From Prevotella sp. UBA6994 (GTDB lineage Bacteria; Bacteroidota; Bacteroidia; Bacteroidales; Bacteroidaceae): a DNA stretch of 64,000 bases. The notes beneath the pieces were generated by a model. The model made no database searches. It was not told where the DNA came from and saw nothing but the letters and a program-made list of their open reading frames with translations. Shown here one piece after another: positions 8,257 to 16,332 of the stretch (position 1 is the stretch's first letter; each line of letters opens with the position of its first letter). Location of the stretch: assembly GCA_002449845.1 (NCBI GenBank), contig DJXW01000034.1, positions 62,001 through 126,000 on the forward strand, given 5' to 3'. The position numbers were made by a program, and so were the translations under genes.

Positions 8257-9243
8257 CTATTTCCTCACGATGAGTGACATTCCGGGACGCAAACCATCGA
8301 ATGCGTTGATGGGACGAGCCTTTACCTCAAAGGTTTTCAGGTCGTATTGTCCGTTTGCCTTTGTGGCTTTCCATACGGCAAAAGAACCCTGGTCCTTGAT
8401 GTAGAACACCTTCATCTTCACGTCCTTGTTGAATGCAGGAGAGAAAGCAGTCAGTTCGTCTCCCACCTTCAAGCCTTGCAGTTGGTCTTCACGCACGTTG
8501 AATGTTCCCCAAAGGTCTTTCATCACGGCAATGGTCATGATGGGAGAGCCCATACCAACCAGCTCGCCCACCTTGGGATAAATCTCGCTTACCTCGCCCT
8601 CTTCGGTGGCAACCTGAACGGTCTCTTTCAACAGCGACTTCACGATATCTACCGCACCCTTGGCTGCCTGTGCTTGCTTGGCTGCGGCTTCTTTCTCTTC
8701 CATGCGGGCACCGTTCTTAGCCATGTCGTACTGACTTTGTGCTGCCAATACCTGTGCTTCAGTTGCCTTGTAGGCAGCGTAAGCCTCATCACGCTTCTGC
8801 GCACTTACCACGCCTTCATCGAAAAGATTCTGTACGCGCTTATACGATTTCTGAGAAATGTCGCGAGCCACGATAGCCTGTTGCAAGAGCTGGTATGCTC
8901 CTTGTATCTGTTCCTTACGGGCACCGTTGTCAGCCATTTCCTTCATGGCGTTGGCAGCTCCTTGCGTGGCTTCGGCAATTCGTTGCTGAGCCTCTACCTC
9001 TGGTGTCTCGAGTATCGCCAACGTGTCGCCAACGTGTACGTAGTCGCCTTCCTCAACCCGCAGTTGGAGAATACGACCTGGGAGTTTGCATGAGATACGG
9101 TATTCCGTTACTTCCACCTCACCTTGGATGATTTCTTCAGAACGTCCTAACGTGAAGAATCCTATGAGCGCTACCACTACTACTACACTGATAAATGCGA
9201 CAATGGCGAGCAGAATGTTGTTATGTTGAGTTTTTGCTGACAT
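8257..9243 (-). CDS. HlyD-family membrane fusion protein, export operon 1
   Basis: The 328-residue protein has one membrane anchor (about residues 9-30, ILLAIVAFISVVVVVALIGFF) and no lipobox. A biotinyl-lipoyl-like half follows (GRILQLRVEEGDYVHVGDTLAIL). A long helical hairpin rich in Ala, Gln and Glu spans about residues 85-200. The second lipoyl half (VSEIYPKVGELVGMGSPIM) and a beta-barrel domain complete it. Such adaptors connect an inner-membrane transporter to a TolC-type channel. It ends with GLRPGMSLIVRK, as is usual for YbhG/EmrA-like members. It is the second gene of the operon. Confidence 0.9.
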   Translation of the reverse strand: MSAKTQHNNILLAIVAFISVVVVVALIGFFTLGRSEEIIQGEVEVTEYRISCKLPGRILQLRVEEGDYVHVGDTLAILETPEVEAQQRIAEATQGAANAMKEMADNGARKEQIQGAYQLLQQAIVARDISQKSYKRVQNLFDEGVVSAQKRDEAYAAYKATEAQVLAAQSQYDMAKNGARMEEKEAAAKQAQAAKGAVDIVKSLLKETVQVATEEGEVSEIYPKVGELVGMGSPIMTIAVMKDLWGTFNVREDQLQGLKVGDELTAFSPAFNKDVKMKVFYIKDQGSFAVWKATKANGQYDLKTFEVKARPINAFDGLRPGMSLIVRK

Positions 9244-9289
9244 AATGATGAATCTTTAATCGTTGTCTTCAATAATAAATGTTCTATCT

Positions 9290-10786
9290 TTAAAATCCTA
9301 ATGTTCCTAATGACTTCTGCAAGTCAACTTGCGTGAGTTTCAGTTCTATCTCTGCATCAATCTTTTGTGATTGTGCCTCTTGCCAAGCGGTTTGTGCGGC
9401 AATCACCTCAGTGATTTGCATCACTCCCTCACGGAAACCCAGGTTGGCACAACGCAGGTTTTCCTCTGCACGTTCCAGATTCTTGGCAGACATGGCAAGT
9501 CGCTTGTTGGCTTCCTTCACCTTAAACGAGTTTTGAGTTACTTGCAGGTTAATCTTCTCTTGTGCCTCAGCCAATTCCATTTGTGCAATGGTGGTGGCAG
9601 CCTTCGTCGCGTTAATCTTATAATGACCTTCGCGCCAGCTCCACAACGGCATCCTAACCAACACACCCACGTGGAAGAATCCACCAAACTTATGCTCAAA
9701 GCCATTGAACACGTTAGGATTAGAGATAGTATATCCGCCCAATGCCGCTACCTGTGGCAAATAGGCTGCACGGGTGAGCTTAGTACTCTGTAGGCTCATG
9801 TCAATGGAGTTTTGAAGCATCTTCAGTTCTGGGCGATGCTGCATAGCTGTTTCCATGTTAACTTCCAATGGAGACTCGCTGACACCGATGGAAGATTTGT
9901 TCTCGTCTTCCAGTATGATATTCTCGTCCATCGGAATGCCACACAATTGGCAGAGATACATCTTGGCAAGTGCCAAGCCATCTTCCACTTTGGTCTTTGC
10001 CATTTCAGCCTCGTTCTGTCTGACATCTACCCGAAGTCCGTCGGCTCTCGTACACACGCCTTCACGTATCATTTTCTTCACGTCTTCATTAAACTTGCTC
10101 GTAAGTTCGACAAACTTACCAGCCAAGGCATCTTTCTGCTTGAGCGAAACCACCAGCCAGTAAGCCTTGTCAATGTCGTGAATGGTAGATTGCAGGTTGG
10201 CTTCATGATTATTGCTTGCCAATTGCTCTCCAATCTCAGCCATCTTGTTGGCGGCAGTAATGGCTCCACCCATGTAGATAGGTTGTTTGACGGTGATGGT
10301 GGCGGCAAAGATGTTGCGGTTATCCGTGCGGAATGCGTCTTTCACACGGTTGCCAAAGTTGTTCATGGCAGAAGCGATGGCAGGACTTTGGGCATTGACA
10401 ATCTGTCCGAACTTACTTGCTTGTTCCATGGTAATGGTTCCATCTTGTACCAAAGCGGTCAATACGTTATTCAACTCTGGTCCCACACTCGAAGTAAAGA
10501 TAGTACCAATATTGGATAAGGTGTTTTTCTGGTCGTTGTTGAGGATAGACACTTCCTTGCTCGACCATAGGTAAGTGCCTGCCACATCCACCTTGGGCAA
10601 GTATTTGGTCTTGACAGCCTTGTGGGTGTTAGAGGCAATGTCCCGTTTCAGCTTGGCGATGTTCAGTTGCTTGTTGTTGCGCAAAGCCAAAGCCCTGCAA
10701 CTGTCAAGGCTCAACATACGTTGCGCACTGATGGGAACGGTAACACCAATCAATAATACAAATGAAAATAATCTTCTCATGAACAT
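9290..10786 (-). CDS. TolC-family outer membrane efflux protein, export operon 1
   Basis: The 498-residue protein starts with a signal peptide (MFMRRLFSFVLLIGVTVPISAQ). It contains two OEP repeats with long helices: LSLDSCRALALRNNKQLNIAK in the first and HRPELKMLQNSIDMSLQSTKL in the second, then QITEVIAAQTAWQEAQ. This is the trimeric channel of a tripartite exporter. The central segment (about residues 85-150) is an insertion rich in Ala, Gln and Asn. It is the first gene of the operon, with 46 nt to hlyD. I could not see a clear promoter in the 65 nt between it and the next gene upstream. Confidence 0.92.
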   Translation of the reverse strand: MFMRRLFSFVLLIGVTVPISAQRMLSLDSCRALALRNNKQLNIAKLKRDIASNTHKAVKTKYLPKVDVAGTYLWSSKEVSILNNDQKNTLSNIGTIFTSSVGPELNNVLTALVQDGTITMEQASKFGQIVNAQSPAIASAMNNFGNRVKDAFRTDNRNIFAATITVKQPIYMGGAITAANKMAEIGEQLASNNHEANLQSTIHDIDKAYWLVVSLKQKDALAGKFVELTSKFNEDVKKMIREGVCTRADGLRVDVRQNEAEMAKTKVEDGLALAKMYLCQLCGIPMDENIILEDENKSSIGVSESPLEVNMETAMQHRPELKMLQNSIDMSLQSTKLTRAAYLPQVAALGGYTISNPNVFNGFEHKFGGFFHVGVLVRMPLWSWREGHYKINATKAATTIAQMELAEAQEKINLQVTQNSFKVKEANKRLAMSAKNLERAEENLRCANLGFREGVMQITEVIAAQTAWQEAQSQKIDAEIELKLTQVDLQKSLGTLGF

Positions 10787-10851
10787 TTCATTTTTATGGT
10801 TGTTTTCTTATAGGTCAAAAACGGCATTCATAGACATATAAGTCGGATTCT

Positions 10852-11724
10852 TTATTTAAAGCTAAAACTCTTGGAGCCAATCATGTTGCCTCCCGAAAAG
10901 ATGCTCACTTGGTAAGTACCGTCAACCATAGCTTGGTCAACGTTCCAATACATCTTGACAGGCGTTTCCTGTCCACCATATTCCACGCTTTTCTTCATGG
11001 TGTATTGCAGGCTACGGTTCTCGTATTGGAATGTACCCGCATTGCCCAACACGGCTCCGGTGGGAGTGATGATGCGCACGAAGACATTCTTCATGCCGTT
11101 AGAGGCAGTAACATTCTTTGCCAAGGCAAAATCTACTTGCACCGTCTTGCACTTCTTCATGTTGTCGGTCTTCTTGCCACGCTTGTTCTGGGCAATCATT
11201 CTGATGTTGATAGCATCTAATTGGGCTGCAATGGCAACCTTCTCAGAGAGCGATACTTTCTCGTTGTTCAGTCCTTGTATTTGTTTGGTTGCCTCTTCAT
11301 ATTGGCTTTTCATCCTGCTGTTTTCAGCCACAAGGTTTTGGTTCAGACGATTGAGAGAGTCAACCTCCAATACATAACTGCGAATGACGGCTCTTGCCGT
11401 GGCAAGTTCTTTCTTCAGTCGGGTAATCTCTCGTGCATCTTCAGCCTTCACTTGTTTCAGTTCAGCCAACAAGCGTTGTGTCTTCTCCTGTTCGGCAGAC
11501 AATTGGGCGATAATGGAATCATTATTGATTTTCGTCTTCAATTCACTATATTGTAAGGCAAACTGCTGGTATTCGTTTTCCATCTCTTTCTTGTCCAGTT
11601 CTGCCAGTTCTTGCATTTCCTGGTTGTGCTTTTTCTCGATGTCGAGATGATAATAGAGATAAGCAACGCCTCCAATGAGCAAGGCAATGATGAGAGTCAA
11701 TAATGCAATCCAAAATTTTTTCAT
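10852..11724 (-). CDS. Membrane-anchored coiled-coil protein, function unknown
   Basis: I chose the ATG that gives MKKFWIALLTLIIALLIGG (290 aa). A longer frame begins upstream, but the -7 box TACCTTTG (11750-11757) lies inside that extension. A single N-terminal membrane helix is followed by a coiled coil from about residue 35 to 180 (heptads such as EKTQRLLAELKQVKAEDAREI). The C-terminal 95 residues look like a beta-sandwich: KTVQVDFALAKNVTASNG and TYQVSIFSGGNMIGSKSFSF. Similar proteins are common and uncharacterised in Bacteroidales; a role at the cell envelope or in division is only a guess. It is transcribed alone. Confidence 0.7.
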   Translation of the reverse strand: MKKFWIALLTLIIALLIGGVAYLYYHLDIEKKHNQEMQELAELDKKEMENEYQQFALQYSELKTKINNDSIIAQLSAEQEKTQRLLAELKQVKAEDAREITRLKKELATARAVIRSYVLEVDSLNRLNQNLVAENSRMKSQYEEATKQIQGLNNEKVSLSEKVAIAAQLDAINIRMIAQNKRGKKTDNMKKCKTVQVDFALAKNVTASNGMKNVFVRIITPTGAVLGNAGTFQYENRSLQYTMKKSVEYGGQETPVKMYWNVDQAMVDGTYQVSIFSGGNMIGSKSFSFK

Positions 11725-11936
11725 TTCAATGAGTCTTTTTTTATTCTTGCAAAGGTAGTTCTTTTTCTTAATAATGCGAAACAAATGTTTTTTTTATTTT
11801 CTGCATCATGCGCATTTTTAGCATTATTTACTAAATAATATACATTATTAAAAGATTCAACTTTCACAAGTAGTGGGAGTTGTGTAGTCAAAGGGAGTTG
11901 CCATAGTATATTTTCATACAAATCATTTCATTTATT

Positions 11937-11966
11937 TTTGTTTCTTAAAAAAAATACCTATCTTTG
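11937..11966 (+). promoter_or_regulatory. Promoter of the cytochrome bd operon
   Basis: TTTG (11937-11940), 18 nt and TATCTTTG (11959-11966) fit the Bacteroidota consensus. A 43-nt leader precedes the DUF4492 gene. Confidence 0.65.
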
Positions 11967-12009
11967 TGGCGATAATATTGTCACCTAAACATCTAAACGA
12001 AAATCTGCT

Positions 12010-12231
12010 ATGAGAAAGGATGGTTTTTGGTATCGGGTATTTGACCTCTATTATGACGGCTTCCGCAACATGACTTTGGGTAAGACGTTGTGGGCAATCA
12101 TCCTCATTAAGTTGTTTATCATTTTCGTGGTACTCAAGATCTTCTTCTTCCCCAACTTCCTCAAGCAACATGCGCCAGAGGGAGGGGAATCTGAATTTGT
12201 GGGAAATGAATTGATAGAAAGAGCTAACTAA
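12010..12231 (+). CDS. DUF4492 small membrane protein of the cytochrome bd operon
   Basis: The 73-residue protein begins with an amphipathic stretch (FWYRVFDLYYDGFRNMTLGK) and has one membrane helix (about residues 26-48, TLWAIILIKLFIIFVVLKIFFF), with NFLKQHA after it. This matches the DUF4492 family, which in Bacteroidales sits directly before cydA. It starts 11 nt before cydA and shares its promoter. By position it may be a small oxidase subunit similar in role to CydX, but that is inference. Confidence 0.85.
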   Translation: MRKDGFWYRVFDLYYDGFRNMTLGKTLWAIILIKLFIIFVVLKIFFFPNFLKQHAPEGGESEFVGNELIERAN

Positions 12232-12242
12232 ACTGTTATTAT

Positions 12243-13799
12243 ATGAATCATTTACTTTTAGACGTTACAACGGGAACGATAGACTGGTCAAGGGCACAGT
12301 TTGCGCTTACCGCTATCTATCACTGGCTATTCGTACCGCTCACGTTGGGACTTGCCGTTATCATGGGAATCATGGAAACACGCTATTACCGAACGGGCGA
12401 CGAATTTTGGAAAATCACCGCACGCTTTTGGCAAAAGCTGTTCGGTATCAATTTTGCCATGGGTGTTGCCACTGGTATCATCTTGGAGTTTGAGTTTGGT
12501 ACCAACTGGAGCAACTATTCGTGGTTTGTAGGCGACATCTTCGGTGCGCCATTGGCAATAGAGGGCATCATAGCTTTCTTCATGGAATCAACATTCGTGG
12601 CGGTGATGTTCTTTGGATGGAATAAGGTGTCGCGTGGATTTCATCTCGCTTCTACCTGGCTAACAGGTTTGGGCGCAACCATTTCGGCATGGTGGATTCT
12701 TGTGGCTAATGCTTGGATGCAATATCCGGTGGGTTGCGAGTTTAATCCCGATACCATGCGCAATGAGATGGTATCGTTTTTCGATGTGGCACTATCGCCT
12801 TTTGCCGTAGGAAAGTTTTGCCATACGGTTACGTCTGCATGGATTATCGGAGCGGTGTTTACCGTAGCTGTAGGGTGTTGGTACTTGTTGAAGAAACGCG
12901 AACAGAAACTGGCTTTCGAAAGTATCAAGATTGGCTCTATCGTAGGATTGGTGGCTTGTGTGTTGGCTTTGGCAACAGGACATATCTCTGGTGAACAGGT
13001 GGCGAAATCACAACCTATGAAACTGGCTGCTATGGAGGCTCTCTACAATGGAGGTAAAGACCAGAGTCTGACGGGTGTGGCTTGGGTGAATCCGTTTAAG
13101 CAACCTGATTACCAGAATGAGGAAGAACCACCATTGCGCATAGCTATGCCTTACGCATTGTCGGTCATGGCAACGAGAGACATTCATGGATTTGTACCAG
13201 GCATTAATGACTTGCTCAATGGATATACTCTTCCTGATGGAACGAAGGAGTTGTCAGCTGATGAGAAAATCAAACGAGGAAGGGCAGCCATCTACGCACT
13301 CATGTCGTATAGAAATGCCAAGAAAGCTAAATCGGAAGAGGCTGCCGCACAACACTTGAAGGTATTGAGGGAGAATATGCCTTACTTTGGATATGGTTAC
13401 ATCAAATCCAAAGACCAATTGGTACCTTACATCCCCGTTTGTTTCTGGGCATTCCGCTTGATGGTGGGATTGGGTTGCTTGTTCATGGCATTCTTCGCAT
13501 TGGTGTTGTTCTTGATTTACAGGAAGAAAGACCTTGCGCAATTCAAATGGCTTTTGATAGGAGCTATCGTATTGGTACCGTTGGCGTATATTGCCAGCGA
13601 GTCGGGATGGTTGGTAGCTGAGTTCGGACGACAACCGTGGACGATTCAGGATATGTTGCCTACGTGGGCTGCCGTGTCTGACGTCAATTCCAGTTCGGTG
13701 ATGTTGACGTTCTTCATCTTCCTTGCTCTGTTTACTACGATGCTGGCGGTGGAAATCAACATTCTGCTCAAGCAGATTAAGAAAGGACCGGAGAGATAG
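12243..13799 (+). CDS. cydA: Cytochrome bd ubiquinol oxidase subunit I
   Basis: The 518-residue polytopic protein carries the CydA signature. His27 in IYHWLFVPLTLG corresponds to the haem b595 ligand, and a second His lies in FCHTVTSAW. The quinol-binding loop region contains SGEQVAKSQPMKLAAMEA, and GWLVAEFGRQPW is conserved near the C-terminus. The oxidase reduces oxygen to water at the inner membrane with high affinity, which lets anaerobes survive low oxygen. It is co-transcribed with the DUF4492 gene and cydB. The stop is followed at once by a 7-bp tandem repeat. Confidence 0.96.
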   Translation: MNHLLLDVTTGTIDWSRAQFALTAIYHWLFVPLTLGLAVIMGIMETRYYRTGDEFWKITARFWQKLFGINFAMGVATGIILEFEFGTNWSNYSWFVGDIFGAPLAIEGIIAFFMESTFVAVMFFGWNKVSRGFHLASTWLTGLGATISAWWILVANAWMQYPVGCEFNPDTMRNEMVSFFDVALSPFAVGKFCHTVTSAWIIGAVFTVAVGCWYLLKKREQKLAFESIKIGSIVGLVACVLALATGHISGEQVAKSQPMKLAAMEALYNGGKDQSLTGVAWVNPFKQPDYQNEEEPPLRIAMPYALSVMATRDIHGFVPGINDLLNGYTLPDGTKELSADEKIKRGRAAIYALMSYRNAKKAKSEEAAAQHLKVLRENMPYFGYGYIKSKDQLVPYIPVCFWAFRLMVGLGCLFMAFFALVLFLIYRKKDLAQFKWLLIGAIVLVPLAYIASESGWLVAEFGRQPWTIQDMLPTWAAVSDVNSSSVMLTFFIFLALFTTMLAVEINILLKQIKKGPER

Positions 13800-13801
13800 G
13801 A

Positions 13802-13871
13802 CATTGACCATTGACCATTGATCATTGATCATTGATTATTGATTATTGATTATTGACCATTGAACATTAAG
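13802..13871 (+). repeat. Tandem 7-bp repeat between cydA and cydB, ten units
   Basis: Ten consecutive 7-mers read CATTGAC, CATTGAT or TATTGAT with little change, starting 2 nt after the cydA stop. The array makes up most of the 98-nt gap inside an operon. Confidence 0.9.
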
Positions 13872-13897
13872 GATAGAATATTGAAAATTATACGATT

Positions 13898-15037
13898 ATG
13901 ACATACGATTTTTTGCAACATTATTGGTGGTTCTTGGTTTCGTTGTTGGGTGCCTTATTGGTATTCCTGATGTTCGTACAAGGAGCCAATTCCATGATAT
14001 TCCAATTGGGGAAGACGGCAGAGGAACGCCGTATGTTGATTAATTCCACAGGTCGGAAGTGGGAGATAACGTTTACCACGTTGGTTACGTTTGGTGGAGC
14101 ATTCTTTGCTTCCTTCCCGTTGTTTTATAGCACAAGTTTTGGAGGTGCATATTGGTTGTGGATGATTATATTATTCTCTTTTGTCTTGCAAGCCGTGAGC
14201 TATGAGTTCCAGAATAAGTTGGGTAATTTGCTTGGGGCAAAGACTTTCCAAGTGTTTCTCGTAATAAATGGAATCTTAGGTCCTGTGTTGCTTGGGGGCG
14301 CAGTTGCAACGTTCTTTATGGGAAGCAACTTTGTCGTAGATAAGAGCAATATCACGCAGATGGCTCAACCAATCATCAGTCGTTGGGCAAATGCCAGTCA
14401 TGGACTCGATGCCTTGCTCGACATTTGGAACGTGGTATTCGGATTGGCTGTATTCTTCTTGGCACGTGTGCTCGGTAGCTTATATATAATAAATAATGTG
14501 AACGATGATGTCGTTCGTTCTCGTGCCAGACGACATCTGTTGGGAAATGCCGTGGTGTTCTTGGCATTGTTCCTTGCTTTCTTGTTCAAGGTTGTATTGG
14601 GCTATGGATATGCGTATGACGACAATGGTACAATCAGTATTGTTTATCAGAAATATCTTACCAATCTCATAGAAATGTGGTATCTGACGGTTGTCATCTT
14701 GGTGGGTGTGGTTTTATTGCTTTACGGCATATTGAAGACTGCTACCAACAAGAATTATATCCGTGGCATTTGGCCAGCAGGTATAGGCGTGGTATTGGTG
14801 GTGTTGTGCTTGTTGTTATGTGCAGGATGGAATCACACGGCTTATTATCCCAGCAACGAAGATTTGCAGAGTAGCCTCACCATTGTTAATAGTTGTAGTA
14901 GTGAGTTCACTCTTCGTACAATGGCTTACGTGAGTATCTTCATCCCCTTTGTGCTTGCCTATATCGCATACGCATGGAGAGCACTCGATAGAAAGGAAAT
15001 CGACAAGGATGAGATTGCTCATGGAGATGTTTATTGA
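13898..15037 (+). CDS. cydB: Cytochrome bd ubiquinol oxidase subunit II
   Basis: This 379-residue protein has eight or nine predicted membrane segments. It opens with FLQHYWWFLVSLLGALLVFLMFVQGANS, which corresponds to the conserved CydB N-terminus (WWxLVxLxxxLxxFMFVQGG in relatives). It pairs with CydA to form the oxidase. Its cytoplasmic tail (RALDRKEIDKDEIAHGD) is normal. The gene lies 98 nt after cydA with a tandem repeat between them, and a strong hairpin follows its stop. Confidence 0.95.
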   Translation: MTYDFLQHYWWFLVSLLGALLVFLMFVQGANSMIFQLGKTAEERRMLINSTGRKWEITFTTLVTFGGAFFASFPLFYSTSFGGAYWLWMIILFSFVLQAVSYEFQNKLGNLLGAKTFQVFLVINGILGPVLLGGAVATFFMGSNFVVDKSNITQMAQPIISRWANASHGLDALLDIWNVVFGLAVFFLARVLGSLYIINNVNDDVVRSRARRHLLGNAVVFLALFLAFLFKVVLGYGYAYDDNGTISIVYQKYLTNLIEMWYLTVVILVGVVLLLYGILKTATNKNYIRGIWPAGIGVVLVVLCLLLCAGWNHTAYYPSNEDLQSSLTIVNSCSSEFTLRTMAYVSIFIPFVLAYIAYAWRALDRKEIDKDEIAHGDVY

Positions 15038-15048
15038 TAATTGATAAA

Positions 15049-15078
15049 GTCTCTAAGGTCTCAAAAGGCCTTAGAGAC
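15049..15078 (+). terminator. Hairpin after cydB
   Basis: GTCTCTAAGG (15049-15058) pairs perfectly with CCTTAGAGAC (15069-15078). No T run follows, so it may protect the mRNA end or attenuate rather than terminate fully. The cyclophilin gene starts 33 nt later. Confidence 0.55.
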
Positions 15079-15111
15079 CTAATGACTTGAATGACTCTAA
15101 CCCCCTTCATC

Positions 15112-15807
15112 ATGAATCAAAAATTACATTATTTCGTTTTCATGTTATTGTGCTCCCTTTCCTTGGGAGCAAAAGCCCAATCCAACGATACCATTCGCCA
15201 TGAGGTATTGTTAGAAACTTCAATGGGCAACATCCGATTGGTGCTTTACAATGAAACTCCGCTTCATCGCGACAATTTCCTTCGGTTGGTGAAAGATGGA
15301 TATTATGATGGCAATTTATTCCATCGGGTGATTTCTAACTTTATGATTCAATCGGGCGATTCCACTTCTCGACACGCTAAACCAGGGAGTAGCGTAGGAG
15401 AATATTCGCCTGATTATACTATTCCAGCCGAAATCGTTTATCCCAAGTATTTCCACAAACGTGGGGCATTGGCTACCGCACGTGAAGGTGATGAGGAGAA
15501 TCCGCAAAGAGCATCTTCATCATCCCAGTTTTATATTGTCTATGGCACTAACCATAGTGATGCAGACCTCGACCGCTTTCAGGAACTGTTGGATGAGGCT
15601 ACACAGGGTAAGACAAAAATGACCAAGGAGATTCGCACGCATTATCGTAAGTATGGGGGAACGCCCCATCTCGACGGACAATACACCGTGTTTGGAGAAG
15701 TGATTGAGGGAATGGATGTCGTGAAAAAGATAAATCGTGTATTCACAGATGATTACGACCGTCCCGTTGATGATGTTCGAATTATCAAGGCTACGGTGGT
15801 GAAATAG
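15112..15807 (+). CDS. Secreted cyclophilin-type peptidyl-prolyl isomerase
   Basis: I chose the ATG giving MNQKLHYFVFMLLCSLSLGAKAQ, a clean signal peptide. A start 21 nt upstream would only add seven residues before it. The 231-residue product has the cyclophilin fold: ETSMGNIRLVLYNETPLHRDNFLRLV, then the active-site motif FHRVISNFMIQSGD, then SSSQFYIVYG. An inserted region of about 40 residues (DADLDRFQELLDE to KYGGTPHLDG) sits before QYTVFGEVIEGMDVV. It probably catalyses proline isomerisation in the periplasm. It lies downstream of cydB but beyond a hairpin. Confidence 0.92.
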   Translation: MNQKLHYFVFMLLCSLSLGAKAQSNDTIRHEVLLETSMGNIRLVLYNETPLHRDNFLRLVKDGYYDGNLFHRVISNFMIQSGDSTSRHAKPGSSVGEYSPDYTIPAEIVYPKYFHKRGALATAREGDEENPQRASSSSQFYIVYGTNHSDADLDRFQELLDEATQGKTKMTKEIRTHYRKYGGTPHLDGQYTVFGEVIEGMDVVKKINRVFTDDYDRPVDDVRIIKATVVK

Positions 15808-15937
15808 TGAAATGTCCCTAAATTCTTGTACTGAATCCTAATAGTAAAGAATTTAATCTCTATGAAATATCGACAGAAAAGACTACGATAGCTATGTGCC
15901 TTTCGTTCTTGATAATCATTATCAAACTGTTTTAAGG

Positions 15938-16114
15938 GGGTGTGTCAAAATGCAAATGCCATTTTGAAAATCTTACAGATTGAAACTTTCCAATAAGAAA
16001 AAGCCATTTCAAAACTCATTTCGAGTCAAGAAATGGCTTATTCTTTGCTTTTAGAGGGCACTCAACTTACAGATTGAAAGTTGTTAGGTTGTGGATTTGT
16101 ATTTTGACACACCC
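15938..16114. mobile_element. MITE-like element, 177 bp, 20-bp terminal inverted repeats
   Basis: GGGTGTGTCAAAATGCAAAT (15938-15957) and the inverted copy at 16095-16114 differ at one base. Inside, AAGCCATTTC (16001-16010) and GAAATGGCTT (16030-16039) form a hairpin, and TTACAGATTGAAA occurs twice in direct orientation. No transposase is present. GGGTGTGTC-type ends occur in several IS families, so a related transposase elsewhere in the genome is expected. I did not find a convincing target-site duplication. Confidence 0.7.
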
Positions 16115-16133
16115 TCATTAAATACCATATTAA

Positions 16134-16325
16134 CTAATCATCCCATACGGAGTGTATTGACCAAGTAGGTTCACTACTATCATCCGAGTCCTCATTTTTT
16201 AAATAAGATGGAAAGATAGCAGGATCATTACTAACTTCTGTTTCCAAAGGAGAGTTAGCTAGGAAATCTGTTTCTATCTCTATTTTTTGTCTCTCGGCAA
16301 ATGGTTTTTTATATATGTGTTTCAT
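16134..16325 (-). CDS. Small acidic protein downstream of the BspA-like gene
   Basis: The 63-residue product starts MKHIYKKPFAERQKIEIETDF and then turns acidic, ending SIHSVWDD. It has no signal peptide or membrane helix. Short proteins with a start of the M-K-x-x-YKKP type are common in Bacteroidales near surface-protein or peptide genes, where they often remain unnamed. It lies 7 nt after the 1103-residue BspA-like gene on the same strand and so is probably co-transcribed. No function can be assigned. Confidence 0.6.
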   Translation of the reverse strand: MKHIYKKPFAERQKIEIETDFLANSPLETEVSNDPAIFPSYLKNEDSDDSSEPTWSIHSVWDD

Positions 16326-16332
16326 AATCGTA

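Noticed and set aside
8347..9093. 248-codon open frame antisense to the HlyD gene
   Set aside because: The minus-strand HlyD product is clearly real, while this frame has no recognisable domain and no promoter or suitable start region.
9812..10519. 235-codon open frame antisense to the tolC gene of operon 1
   Set aside because: The tolC product has clear family motifs across this stretch; the opposite frame has none.
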